NCBI GenBank assembly: GCA_963991985.1
Contig: CAXDRX010000003.1
Span: 1 to 64,000 of the forward strand
DNA: 64,000 nucleotides
Source: MED-G17 sp963991985
GTDB taxonomy: Bacteria; Bacteroidota; Bacteroidia; NS11-12g; UBA9320
Reading direction: 5' to 3'
Below are positions 16,939 through 25,484 of the stretch, piece by piece. Under the pieces are notes generated by a model. The model searched no databases and was not told where the DNA came from. It saw nothing but the letters and a program-made list of their open reading frames with translations. Position 1 is the stretch's first letter. Every line of letters starts with the position of its first letter. The position numbers and the translations under genes were made by a program.

Positions 16939-18980
16939 TTAAGGTGTAGATTAATGGTTGAACCTTCACGAAGCACCGTACCCGCCAATGGATATTGCTT
17001 CCATACTTTTCCCTTTCCAGTGGATTTTATTTTAAGGCCCCACGTATTGGCCAAATAGACAGCTGAAGACAATCCTAAATTTTTGAAATTGGGCAGTTTT
17101 TTTTGCTCAAAGGTGGAATCCATTTCCACCTTTCTGTTGGATAATCTAAAGACCTTCCCATCTTCGATTTTGGGTAATTTCAATTCCATCTCTTTGGCAA
17201 TACAGCGCAAATCCTCGCCCAACACACTAAGCTTGGGTGTAATGACTGTATCTAATTGCCAAGAATTGTATAGGTGCAATGAGTTTGTTTTTAGAGCAAT
17301 TTCTTTAAAAATCGGAAGCGCCACAGAGGCCCCATAAAATTGTCCCATGCTAGGTTTATTCACCACAACAACGCATGAATACCTCGGCTTTTCTGCCGGA
17401 AAATAACCCACAAAACTTGCATTGTATTTTTTTTGATTGTAGGGAGCAATAAGTGCTGTTCCTGTTTTCCCTGCACAAGAAAAACCGACATTTTTAATAG
17501 CTTTGGCCGTACCATTTTCCACAACTCCTCTTAAAACTTGATTGATTTTTTCAGCAGTTGCTTTGGAGCATATTTTTTTGCCCTTGACCAATGGAAAGTT
17601 CTCCATTGTTTTTCCTCTATCTGACAAATGGCTCACCAGTGTTGGCTGCATCCATTCCCCCTGATTTGCGATTGCATTTACAAAGGTCAAAAGCTGCAGT
17701 GGTGACAACTTAAGTTCATATCCTATACTCATCCAAGGCAAGGTTGTTGACGACCAAGAGGGATGATCGGGGCTAAAAAATTTTGGACTGGCCTCTCCTT
17801 TGATTTTAATATTGGTTTTGCCCGTTAGTCTTGCCTTTTGAATATGAGCAAGAAATTTACTGGGTCGTTTTCGATAAAACTTTTCAATAAGCTTTGAAGT
17901 CCCTACATTGGAAGATTTTTCTATAATTTCTTGAAAACTTAAATACTGATGATTTCCTGTTTCTGAATCAAGCATTTTTCGTCCATAAAACTGTGTTTCT
18001 CCCCACTCGATGTCCACCGAGTCATCCAATTTGACATATTTGTCTTCAAGAAGCGCCATCATAGATAATATTTTGAATGTTGAGCCGGGTTCAAAACCTT
18101 CGCCAATAGCATAATTAAATCTCTCCGAATAGTTGTTTTTTCCTTTTGTTAAATTGGCGATGGCTTTTATTTTTCCGGTTTCTACCTCCATGACAATTGC
18201 AGTGCCATGGTGGGCTTGATGCTTTTCTAAACCATTGAGGAGCGCATTTTCCACAATATCCTGCATTTGAATATCTAAATAGGTATGCAAATTGTATCCC
18301 TCAATGGGGTCAACAACATTTTCGACATTTACTGGCCGATAGCCCCCAGCAATCTTTTGATACAGTTTTTTGCCTTTGATCCCGCTCAATTCTTTATTGA
18401 ATGTTCTCTCGAGGCCTGCGCCACCCACATGATCTCTGTAAAACCCAATGGTTCTGGAGGCCAGCAAACCAAATGGCTTTTCCCTTGTGGTAAATTCTTC
18501 TACAATAAGTCCACTTTTGTAGGTCCCTTGATCAAAAACTGGCAGTTTTTTAAGCTCTTTTACTTGCAAGTAGCTCGCCTTCCGCATAATCAAAGCATAT
18601 CGCAATCTTTTCCTTCTTGCTTTCCCAAAAAACTGTTGATAGCTTCTCGCAGAACGATTGTTCAGGATTTTTGAGAATGCTGCAGCATAAAGATTATGGT
18701 ATTTTTTGAAAGAATCTTGGTGCATCACCGATGCATCAAAGTGCAATTTGTAAAAAGGCAGAGAGCTTGCAAGTAATTCCCCGTTGGCGGCATAAACATT
18801 TCCTCTACGCGCTTCAATTTCCCTGTATTGCAGCGTTAGGCTGTCTGCCTTGTTGAGCCAAAATTCTTTTTCTTTAAATTGGATTTTGGCAGAAGAGAAA
18901 ATTAACATGACACCAAAAAGAATAGATCCTCCCAAAACAAGCAGCGTGCGCCACAATATGTCTTTTCGAACATTGCTCAT
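16935..18980 (-). CDS. ftsI: FtsI / PBP3-type septal transpeptidase with C-terminal PASTA-like domain
   Basis: Class B penicillin-binding protein of 681 residues that crosslinks septal peptidoglycan with FtsW. A short cytoplasmic N-terminus and one membrane segment (about 11-30) are followed by the PBP dimer domain (from RRGNVYAANG, 59-68) and the transpeptidase domain with STFK (300-303), SSN (356-358) and KTG (505-507). The last 65 residues (GLSSAVYLANTWGLKI onward) resemble a single PASTA domain, seen in many Bacteroidota septal PBPs and absent from E. coli FtsI. All catalytic motifs are intact. It overlaps ftsL and murE by four bases. Confidence 0.97.
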   Translation of the reverse strand: MSNVRKDILWRTLLVLGGSILFGVMLIFSSAKIQFKEKEFWLNKADSLTLQYREIEARRGNVYAANGELLASSLPFYKLHFDASVMHQDSFKKYHNLYAAAFSKILNNRSARSYQQFFGKARRKRLRYALIMRKASYLQVKELKKLPVFDQGTYKSGLIVEEFTTREKPFGLLASRTIGFYRDHVGGAGLERTFNKELSGIKGKKLYQKIAGGYRPVNVENVVDPIEGYNLHTYLDIQMQDIVENALLNGLEKHQAHHGTAIVMEVETGKIKAIANLTKGKNNYSERFNYAIGEGFEPGSTFKILSMMALLEDKYVKLDDSVDIEWGETQFYGRKMLDSETGNHQYLSFQEIIEKSSNVGTSKLIEKFYRKRPSKFLAHIQKARLTGKTNIKIKGEASPKFFSPDHPSWSSTTLPWMSIGYELKLSPLQLLTFVNAIANQGEWMQPTLVSHLSDRGKTMENFPLVKGKKICSKATAEKINQVLRGVVENGTAKAIKNVGFSCAGKTGTALIAPYNQKKYNASFVGYFPAEKPRYSCVVVVNKPSMGQFYGASVALPIFKEIALKTNSLHLYNSWQLDTVITPKLSVLGEDLRCIAKEMELKLPKIEDGKVFRLSNRKVEMDSTFEQKKLPNFKNLGLSSAVYLANTWGLKIKSTGKGKVWKQYPLAGTVLREGSTINLHLK

Positions 18981-19246
18981 TTTTTTCGATTCAGTTTTAT
19001 GGGTGCTTTAGAAGGAATTTGAATATTTCGTTTTTCAAGCTGTTTCTCGATGGTCGTTCTTTTGGTCTTCTGCATAAGTTCAGACTTACGCGTTAGATGT
19101 TCATGTCGAAGGCTTTTTACCTCTTTTTGAGCAGCACTTGTTTTTCGAGCAATGTTATCGATGCTATGTCCAACAAATACAGAGAAAGCAATAAGTGAAG
19201 CAATGAAAACAATGAATGGTATGTCAAAAATTTCGTCAACCTTCAT
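18977..19246 (-). CDS. ftsL: FtsL-like divisome protein
   Basis: An 89-residue bitopic membrane protein with one hydrophobic segment (about 10-26), then a heptad-rich helical stretch (KTSAAQKEVKSLRHEHLTRK, about 35-54) and a basic tail ending LNRKK. Sequence alone is too diverged for a firm family call. Size, topology, coiled coil and its place between rsmH and ftsI are exactly those of FtsL, which together with a FtsB/DivIC partner activates FtsWI. It overlaps rsmH by 11 bases and ftsI by four. No ftsB/divIC gene is present in the window. Confidence 0.85.
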   Translation of the reverse strand: MKVDEIFDIPFIVFIASLIAFSVFVGHSIDNIARKTSAAQKEVKSLRHEHLTRKSELMQKTKRTTIEKQLEKRNIQIPSKAPIKLNRKK

Positions 19247-20147
19247 TTCTGGTGGCTATTCGTAATTTTGCGCTTCGTGATCGCGGATTTGTCAAAATTT
19301 CCTCTTGGCTTGCGACAATCATTTTTTTAGGATTTGGTGTAAAGGGCCTATGTTGTAAACCAAAGGCGTCTTTCACGATTTCTCCATCGAGATTTCCCGT
19401 ATTGATAAAGTTTTTCACCAATCGGTCTTCTAAAGAATGATAAGAAATAAAGGCTATTTTGCCTCCAACTTTCAGCACTTCAGGAAGCTGTTTTAAAAGA
19501 ATTTCTAAGGCAGCTATTTCCTGATTCACTTCGATGCGAATGGCTTGAAAAACTTGCGATAAGTATTTGTTTGTTCGATTTTTATGTGGTGCAAAATTTT
19601 CAACGATTTGTTTGAGTTGCTTTGTGGTTTTTAGTGTTGAAATACTTCTTTCCAGAATGATTCTTTTTGCCAAAGGATATGCATTTTTTATTTCGCCATA
19701 CTTTTTAAATACTTCTGCCAAATCCTCAATAGAATAGGTATTGACTACTTCCCATGCAGATTTTTTGGCATTTTGGTTCATTCTCATGTCGAGGTCTGCC
19801 TCCTCGCGGAAACTAAAACCTCGTGGAGCCATATCAATCTGATGGGAAGAAATGCCTAAATCTGCCAAGAGCCCGTCGATAGGGAGCATATCATAATAGC
19901 TTAAGAAGCGTTTCAGGTGGGAAAAATTGGCTTTCACCAAAATAAGTTGTTCATTTTCTCGCCTGTTTGCAATGGCATCAGCATCTTGATCAAAGGCCAG
20001 TAGTTTGCCTTTCTCCAAACTGTCTAAAATTTCTTTTGAGTGCCCTCCCCCGCCATAGGTTGCATCCACATAATTGCCACCCGTCTGTATAGAAAGAGCG
20101 CTAACGCTTTCCTTCAAAAGGACAGGTGTATGGTATTGGTTATTCAT
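19236..20147 (-). CDS. rsmH: 16S rRNA (cytosine1402-N4)-methyltransferase RsmH (MraW)
   Basis: An S-adenosylmethionine-dependent methyltransferase of 303 residues that modifies C1402 in the decoding centre of 16S rRNA. Family blocks: YHTPVLLKESVSAL at the N-terminus, the SAM loop YVDATYGGGGHSKEIL (26-41), LLADLGISSHQID, GFSFREEADLDMRM, FQAIRIEVNQE and ISYHSLEDRLVKNF. Length is normal. It overlaps mraZ by eight bases. Confidence 0.98.
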   Translation of the reverse strand: MNNQYHTPVLLKESVSALSIQTGGNYVDATYGGGGHSKEILDSLEKGKLLAFDQDADAIANRRENEQLILVKANFSHLKRFLSYYDMLPIDGLLADLGISSHQIDMAPRGFSFREEADLDMRMNQNAKKSAWEVVNTYSIEDLAEVFKKYGEIKNAYPLAKRIILERSISTLKTTKQLKQIVENFAPHKNRTNKYLSQVFQAIRIEVNQEIAALEILLKQLPEVLKVGGKIAFISYHSLEDRLVKNFINTGNLDGEIVKDAFGLQHRPFTPNPKKMIVASQEEILTNPRSRSAKLRIATRNEG

Positions 20148-20598
20148 GTTGATTGATTGCGCTCATTACTTCGTCAGCAAGATCAGACAGATCTTCGGGA
20201 CTAATTTCTTGCTGACGGTCGAATTCCTTTTTGTCCCATAGTTCTATTTTATTGTCAAAAGAGGAGAAAACCAGCTCAGATTTAATATTGGCATATAGTT
20301 GCAAACGCTTAGGAATCAAAATTCTCCCTGCTTTGTCTATGGTTAAAATTGTTGCTCCATTCTGAAAAAGCCTTTTCAATTTTCTATGTTGTGGATTAAA
20401 ATTACTTAACTGGTCTAGTTTCACTAACTCCCTTTCCCAAGATGCTCGAGTGAAAAGAGCCAAGCACTTATCCAGACCTCTATTAATGACCAAGGTATCT
20501 TGTGCCTCATTTGGGATTTGGCGTTTTAAACCCGAAGGAAGTAAAACCCTCCCTTTGGCATCTAGTTTGGCCTCGTACTCCCCTATAAATCTTGGCAC
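20140..20598 (-). CDS. mraZ: Transcriptional regulator MraZ
   Basis: A 152-residue DNA-binding protein with two SpoVT/AbrB-like halves: FIGEYEAKLDAKGRVLLPSG near the start and TILTIDKAGRILIPKRL near residues 80-95, each with the DxxGRxxxP signature. MraZ proteins assemble as rings and repress their own dcw operon. I place the start at GTG 20598, which yields the family's usual N-terminus (about four residues before FIGEYE). An upstream in-frame ATG at 20649 would add 17 residues and would coincide with the operator repeats. First gene of the dcw operon. Confidence 0.95.
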   Translation of the reverse strand: MPRFIGEYEAKLDAKGRVLLPSGLKRQIPNEAQDTLVINRGLDKCLALFTRASWERELVKLDQLSNFNPQHRKLKRLFQNGATILTIDKAGRILIPKRLQLYANIKSELVFSSFDNKIELWDKKEFDRQQEISPEDLSDLADEVMSAINQHE

Positions 20599-20624
20599 AG
20601 TCAATTCTTTTTTTTTAATTACAG

Positions 20625-20632
20625 CCAATATA
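20625..20632 (-). promoter_or_regulatory. Probable mraZ (dcw operon) promoter -7 element
   Basis: The minus strand reads TATATTGG, one mismatch from TAnnTTTG, 26 bases before the GTG start of mraZ. It supports the GTG start and places the MraZ-box repeats over the expected -33 region. Confidence 0.45.
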
Positions 20633-20645
20633 GGAATAACAAAAC

Positions 20646-20669
20646 CCACATTTAACCACTTCTTACCAC
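20646..20669 (-). promoter_or_regulatory. MraZ-box operator upstream of the dcw operon
   Basis: On the minus strand GTGG recurs with an exact 10-base period (complements of 20646-20649, 20656-20659 and 20666-20669), reading GTGGT, GTGGT and GTGGG from far to near. Known MraZ operators are TGGG- or GTG-containing repeats spaced by one helical turn, so this is very probably the autorepression site. It lies 14-37 bases upstream of the -7 element. Confidence 0.75.
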
Positions 20670-20682
20670 TTTTTTACAATAA

Positions 20683-20724
20683 ATATCCACAATTCTATAT
20701 TATCCACTCAATTTATGTGTATAA
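20683..20724. promoter_or_regulatory. Three DnaA-box-like 9-mers between gltX and mraZ
   Basis: The consensus DnaA box is TTATNCACA. The minus strand carries TTATACACA exactly (complement of 20716-20724). The plus strand carries TTATCCACT (20700-20708) and ATATCCACA (20683-20691), each one mismatch away. They lie in AT-rich sequence upstream of the dcw promoter. dnaA is not in the window and nothing else suggests an origin. Confidence 0.35.
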
Positions 20725-20778
20725 GTAACTAAAAAGGGGCCAAATTCAAATTATTGAATGTAAAAATAGATTAACCTG

Positions 20779-20793
20779 GTGGGTAAAGGTGGG
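20779..20793 (+). promoter_or_regulatory. Second pair of MraZ-box-like repeats, opposite orientation
   Basis: GTGGG occurs at 20779-20783 and 20789-20793, the TGGG-N6-TGGG spacing of published MraZ boxes, but on the plus strand and about 110 bases further from mraZ, next to the gltX stop codon. No gene is read rightward from here. It may help MraZ rings loop or hold the region, or be chance. Confidence 0.35.
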
Positions 20794-20806
20794 AAAAATT
20801 ATTAAT

Positions 20807-22330
20807 TCAAACTGGAAACATTTCTATTGCCTTTGAAAATCTACCTTGAACTTCATTGATACCCAACAATGAAAGGATATCAAAAATCGGTGGTCCGCCC
20901 ATTCGTCCGGTGATGGCCAAACGCATTGTCGGCATTACTTGACCTACCCCTATTTCTTTTTCTTTGAGCATGGCACCAAAAACTGCCTGCAAGTTGTCTG
21001 CAGTAAATTCCTCCAATTTCGCTGCATTATCTAAAAATTCCTTACAAAAATTCACCCCTTCTATTTTCCATTTCTTTTTCATCCCTTTGGGATCGAAAGA
21101 TACGGGAGAAGCAAAAAAATAGTTCCCCTCTTCCAAAAAATCATTTAAAAAGTTTACCCTGTCTTTGATCATATGAATCACTTTTAAAAGGTAATCTTCA
21201 CTTTTTTCAATGGAGTTTGCCTTAAGAATGGGCTGCCATTTTTTCAAAATTTCATTTTCCGACATCCCTAGGAGATATTGATGATTGAACCATTTTGCTT
21301 TTTCTGCATCGAACCGGGCACCTGCTTTGTTTACTTTTTTGAGCGAAAAATGTTGCACAAGTTCTGATAGAGAAAATAGTTCTTTATTGTCTGAGCTATG
21401 CCACCCCAACAGCGCCAATATATTGAGAACCGCTTCGGGGAAGTAACCATATTCTCGATATCCCGAGCTTTTTTCATTGTTTTCGGGATCAAACCAATCT
21501 ATTGGGAAAACAGGAAATCCTAGTCGGTCTCCGTCTCTCTTGCTTAATTTTCCTTTTCCTTCGGGTTTAAGAATGAGTGGCAAGTGAGCCATTTTAGGAA
21601 TTGTGTTTTCCCATCCTAAATAGTGATATAACATGATGTGTAAGGGGGCCGATGGCAACCATTCTTCTCCCCTAATGATATGACTAATTTTCATGAGGTG
21701 GTCATCCACCACATTTGCCAAATGATATGTTGGCAATCCATCACTCTTTAAAATAACTTTATCATCGATTTGATTGGATTGGACTTGAACATATCCTCTA
21801 ATTTCATCATAAAACTTTATTTCTTGCTTGCGTGGCATTTTTACTCTCACTACATAGTCCATTCCTCTAGCCAATCGGTCATTTACTTCGTCTTGGCTGA
21901 GAGTAAGACTATTTTTCATGCTCATTCTTGATGTGACATCATAACGGGGTTGCATTCCAGCTTTCTTCATTCTTTCCCGCATCTGGTCCAACTCTTCTAC
22001 TGTATCAAATGCATAATATGCATTGCCTTCCTGAATCATTTGGTCGACATAAGGCTTATAGATATCTTTTCTTTCGGATTGCCTGTAGGGTCCAAATTCT
22101 CCACCTATCTCTGGTCCTTCATCGGGGAAGATCCCCAACCAGGATAGAGATTCTTTTATATATTCTTCCGCTCCATCTACAAATCTTGCTTGATCCGTGT
22201 CCTCAATCCGTAGAATAAAATCACCGCCATTTTGCTTTGCAAGGAGGAAATTGTAAAGGGCAGTTCTCACCCCTCCAATATGCAATGGCCCCGTAGGGCT
22301 TGGCGCAAACCGAACTCGAAATTTGGACAT
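20807..22330 (-). CDS. gltX: Glutamyl-tRNA synthetase
   Basis: Class I aminoacyl-tRNA synthetase of 507 residues that charges tRNA-Glu with glutamate. The HIGH motif is HIGG (17-20) within RFAPSPTGPLHIGG, and the KMSKS motif is KLSKRDG (261-267). The catalytic Rossmann domain is followed by a helical anticodon-binding region. Length is normal. It lies downstream of the secreted TPR-type gene with a 35-base spacer, and its end is 208 bases from the mraZ start. Confidence 0.98.
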   Translation of the reverse strand: MSKFRVRFAPSPTGPLHIGGVRTALYNFLLAKQNGGDFILRIEDTDQARFVDGAEEYIKESLSWLGIFPDEGPEIGGEFGPYRQSERKDIYKPYVDQMIQEGNAYYAFDTVEELDQMRERMKKAGMQPRYDVTSRMSMKNSLTLSQDEVNDRLARGMDYVVRVKMPRKQEIKFYDEIRGYVQVQSNQIDDKVILKSDGLPTYHLANVVDDHLMKISHIIRGEEWLPSAPLHIMLYHYLGWENTIPKMAHLPLILKPEGKGKLSKRDGDRLGFPVFPIDWFDPENNEKSSGYREYGYFPEAVLNILALLGWHSSDNKELFSLSELVQHFSLKKVNKAGARFDAEKAKWFNHQYLLGMSENEILKKWQPILKANSIEKSEDYLLKVIHMIKDRVNFLNDFLEEGNYFFASPVSFDPKGMKKKWKIEGVNFCKEFLDNAAKLEEFTADNLQAVFGAMLKEKEIGVGQVMPTMRLAITGRMGGPPIFDILSLLGINEVQGRFSKAIEMFPV

Positions 22331-22365
22331 ACAGGTGCAAAAAAAAGGATAGAATTTTGTACTGC

Positions 22366-23868
22366 CTAATTGCCTTGCATAATTCTTTTTATGGCAGCTT
22401 TTGCATTTAATTCAATCGACTTCTTATACTCTTTATTTTTAGGGAAGCTCATGGCCGCTTGATAATATTCCAAAGCTTTTTCCTTTTCTTTCTTTTTCTC
22501 ATAAATTTCTCCCAAAAGCAGCGCAGATTTTGCCGCATAGCACCTTGGGGAATGGGTTCCAAGCTTTATGGCTTTTTTCAAGTGAACAATCGACAATTCA
22601 ATGTTTTTTTCCTGATTTAATATTTGACCTTTTCTGTAGTTGTATTCGATGATGTAGGATCTTTGTTTTAATTGAGAGAAATTGATTGCTTGGAGAGCCT
22701 TTTTTGCCTCTATATAATGTCCACCATCCCAAAGAATTCTCACACGCAACAAGCTTTGGTTGATCGGGTAAAGAGCCTCTCTTTGAGCCTGCATGTCAAT
22801 CTCTGACGATACTTCTTTGATATTTTTGAGGGCATGAAGGGCTTTTTGGTACAAGGTTTTTTTGTTGTTTATCAAATACCACCACGCCAACTTCTGCCAT
22901 GCAGAGGCTACAAATTTTTGATTTTTGGAGAACGCTAAAAATTGATACAAGTTTTCTTCACACCTGGGATCAAAATGTTGGAGTTGTGCCAAACCTAAGC
23001 GATAGTATAAAATGGGAAATTCATTGAGACTCCGATTGGATTTTAAAATTGTGCGCGCAATTTCTTTGCTATTTTTGGATTTCTTGGCAATTATTGTTTC
23101 TAGGTAAATACAAAACAAATCGTTTGGGTCTCGATTGGGAATTGATTGAAGGGCATCCCACGATCTTTTAAGGTCTTTTTGAAGGTAAAATTTAAGAATA
23201 ACGGACCAATAAGAAGCTTCTATTTTCAACCAATAACTGGCCTTTTTCTCTTCAATTTGTAAAGAGCTTATGGTATTTAAGCTTTTCATCCCTTCCTTAA
23301 AGTTCCCTTGATAACCCATCGCATTGGCCGCCCAGAGGTATTTTTCGGGAATAGCCCCGAAAAGGATATTCAATACAGCCATTGATTTTTGGGGTAGCAG
23401 AAAAGAATTGTCCAAAGCCATTGACTTTTTTAGATTTTGCTTCCCCCTGTGCACCATACTTACAGCTTTGGAATAGTCCGAAAATTGAAATGCTAACCAA
23501 GCTTGGTGAAATTGCAATTCCCCTAAAAAAAAATACTTATACTTTGGGGGAATCCTTTTGTTTTCTATTTGACTCAAAAACATTTCTATCCTGTGATAGG
23601 TGCTTTTGATAGTTTTGGGGTTGGGAAGACAAAACTGTTTAAAAATTTCAACCTTTGCGAGGAGATAAATTGTCCAAACATTTTGTTGGTCTAATTTCTC
23701 AAGAACTTTTTTGGCCGAATCAACTTTTAACTCATAAATATTTCTCTGACACCTAACATGCTCCCTGGAATAAGCATTTTGACCTAAAGTCGGAAAGGAA
23801 AAGGCAAAAAAAAGAAAACACAAAAATTCTTTTTTTATCAATGGAACAAATAAAGCCTTTCTAAGCAT
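22366..23868 (-). CDS. Secreted TPR-like protein of unknown function
   Basis: A 500-residue protein with an N-terminal signal peptide (hydrophobic stretch about 14-29, FLCFLFFAFSFPTLGQ, likely cut after Gln29). The rest is almost entirely helical and contains degenerate TPR-like pairs, clearest at the C-terminus (SIVHLKKAIKLGTHSPRCYA; ALLLGEIYEKKKEKEKALEY). It is probably periplasmic or on the inner face of the outer membrane and may act as a scaffold. I cannot name a family. It follows htrA by 28 bases on the same strand, so the two may be cotranscribed, which would fit an envelope role. Confidence 0.7.
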   Translation of the reverse strand: MLRKALFVPLIKKEFLCFLFFAFSFPTLGQNAYSREHVRCQRNIYELKVDSAKKVLEKLDQQNVWTIYLLAKVEIFKQFCLPNPKTIKSTYHRIEMFLSQIENKRIPPKYKYFFLGELQFHQAWLAFQFSDYSKAVSMVHRGKQNLKKSMALDNSFLLPQKSMAVLNILFGAIPEKYLWAANAMGYQGNFKEGMKSLNTISSLQIEEKKASYWLKIEASYWSVILKFYLQKDLKRSWDALQSIPNRDPNDLFCIYLETIIAKKSKNSKEIARTILKSNRSLNEFPILYYRLGLAQLQHFDPRCEENLYQFLAFSKNQKFVASAWQKLAWWYLINNKKTLYQKALHALKNIKEVSSEIDMQAQREALYPINQSLLRVRILWDGGHYIEAKKALQAINFSQLKQRSYIIEYNYRKGQILNQEKNIELSIVHLKKAIKLGTHSPRCYAAKSALLLGEIYEKKKEKEKALEYYQAAMSFPKNKEYKKSIELNAKAAIKRIMQGN

Positions 23869-23896
23869 GAATAGACCTTTTTGTATTCAAAACCTT

Positions 23897-25348
23897 TTAA
23901 TTCAGTTGAAGTACATATGCGTCTTCGGATCCATTGGGCTTCACTCCCTCGATGAATACAAAACCTTTTTTGCCTTTGAGCATTTTTTCTAATTGTTCTG
24001 TCGTATTTACTTTTTGCTTATCAATTTTGGTAATGACAAATCCCTCTGTTATCCCTTTTGCTTTAAACTCACTGTCCCCAGATTTTTTTAATCTCACACC
24101 ATTCCTTATGCCCATGGCTAACTGCTCCTCTCGCGAGAGATTTTCAAAGGTGGCACCAATGACCTCTCTGAGATCTCTAGAAACCTCTTTGGAAAATTTT
24201 TCTTCGCCTTCACGAGTCAAAAGTTTGGCTTTTTTCATCAGCTTTTTTCCTCCTCTTAGCAAAAATATTTCAATTTCATCTCCTGGATAATGCTTGCTAA
24301 TTTCCTCTTGCAGTTGAGAGGAACTGTTCAAAGGTTTGTCATCTATTTTCAAGATAACATCCCCGGATTTGATGCCTGCTTTGTCCGCAGCTTGACCCTC
24401 GATTACTTCGGGAACAAAAACACCTTCCAATTTGTCTATCCCTTTTTCTTCTGCCAATTCAGCTGTTAAGTCTTGAATTTTTACTCCAAGAACAGCTCTT
24501 TTTACTTCTCCAAATTTTAATAAATCATCCAATATTTTTTTTGCTATGTTCACAGGGACTGCAAAGGAATATCCTGCATAGCTTCCTGTTTTTGAAGCTA
24601 TCGCCGTATTGATTCCTACCAACTCTCCTTTTGTATTGACCAATGCACCCCCACTATTGCCTGGATTAACGGCGGCATCTGTTTGGATAAAGTTTTCAAT
24701 GGCCCATTCGCCACCATTTTGTCTCAAAAGATTAATATTTCTCCCTTTTGCACTTACTATGCCGGCGGTTATCGTAGAGGTAAGATTAAATGGATTTCCA
24801 ACCGCAATAACCCACTCCCCTATTTCCAAATCATCCGAGTTGCCAAAGGCTAAAAAGTTTAGCCCCTTCTCCTCTATTTTCAGTAAAGCCAAATCGGTTT
24901 CAGGATCAGAACCAATTAATTCTGCCTCATAGCTTCTTTTGTCATCCAAAACAACCTCAATTTTAGATGCATTATCCACTACATGATTGTTGGTGGCTAT
25001 AAAACCATCTGCCGTAATAAACACACCTGAACCAGAAGCCACTTGAGGGCCTTGCTGGCGAAATCGCGGATCGAAAAGTTCAAATGGATTGCCAAAACCT
25101 TCAAGTCCATTGCTTGGACTACTTTTTAGCGTGGTTTTTATGTGAACTACTGCCGGCTTCGCTCGCTTGGCTACTTCTTTGAAATCCAATTGCAAGCCAG
25201 ACAATTTTTGGAAATTTGAAGCAAAATGGCTTGCTTGTTTTTCTATTATGGTTTTGTCTTGCTTGGGTTTAAAAAAATAATTTTGAATGCTTAGTGCCAA
25301 TCCTGCACCTACAAAGGCAAAAAATAAAATTCCTAGTTTTTTTCTCAT
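23897..25348 (-). CDS. htrA: DegP/HtrA-family periplasmic serine protease
   Basis: A 483-residue envelope protease-chaperone that degrades or refolds damaged exported proteins. An N-terminal hydrophobic segment (about 6-24) is a signal peptide or anchor. The trypsin-like domain has the triad His122 (NNHVVD), Asp152 (ETDLALLK) and Ser232 (NPGNSGGALV). A PDZ domain follows (LGVKIQDL to about residue 375), and a second, shorter PDZ-like domain ends the protein (GITEGFVITKIDKQKV). Length and order match DegP/DegQ. It is divergent from the ECF sigma gene. Confidence 0.97.
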   Translation of the reverse strand: MRKKLGILFFAFVGAGLALSIQNYFFKPKQDKTIIEKQASHFASNFQKLSGLQLDFKEVAKRAKPAVVHIKTTLKSSPSNGLEGFGNPFELFDPRFRQQGPQVASGSGVFITADGFIATNNHVVDNASKIEVVLDDKRSYEAELIGSDPETDLALLKIEEKGLNFLAFGNSDDLEIGEWVIAVGNPFNLTSTITAGIVSAKGRNINLLRQNGGEWAIENFIQTDAAVNPGNSGGALVNTKGELVGINTAIASKTGSYAGYSFAVPVNIAKKILDDLLKFGEVKRAVLGVKIQDLTAELAEEKGIDKLEGVFVPEVIEGQAADKAGIKSGDVILKIDDKPLNSSSQLQEEISKHYPGDEIEIFLLRGGKKLMKKAKLLTREGEEKFSKEVSRDLREVIGATFENLSREEQLAMGIRNGVRLKKSGDSEFKAKGITEGFVITKIDKQKVNTTEQLEKMLKGKKGFVFIEGVKPNGSEDAYVLQLN

Positions 25349-25484
25349 GGTACGATTTCCTTAGTCTTTACAATATTTATGCCGAAAAGAAATTTTTCGA
25401 TAAGTTTATGATATTTGTAACGATTAATTGTAAGAAAAATTATGGTTGTTTTCAAACAAGCATAGAAAAATTCGATTTCATACA

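Noticed and set aside
20683..20724. DnaA-box-like sites as a replication origin
   Set aside because: dnaA and dnaN are absent, there are only three weak boxes, and coding genes are packed on both sides; kept only as a possible regulatory site.
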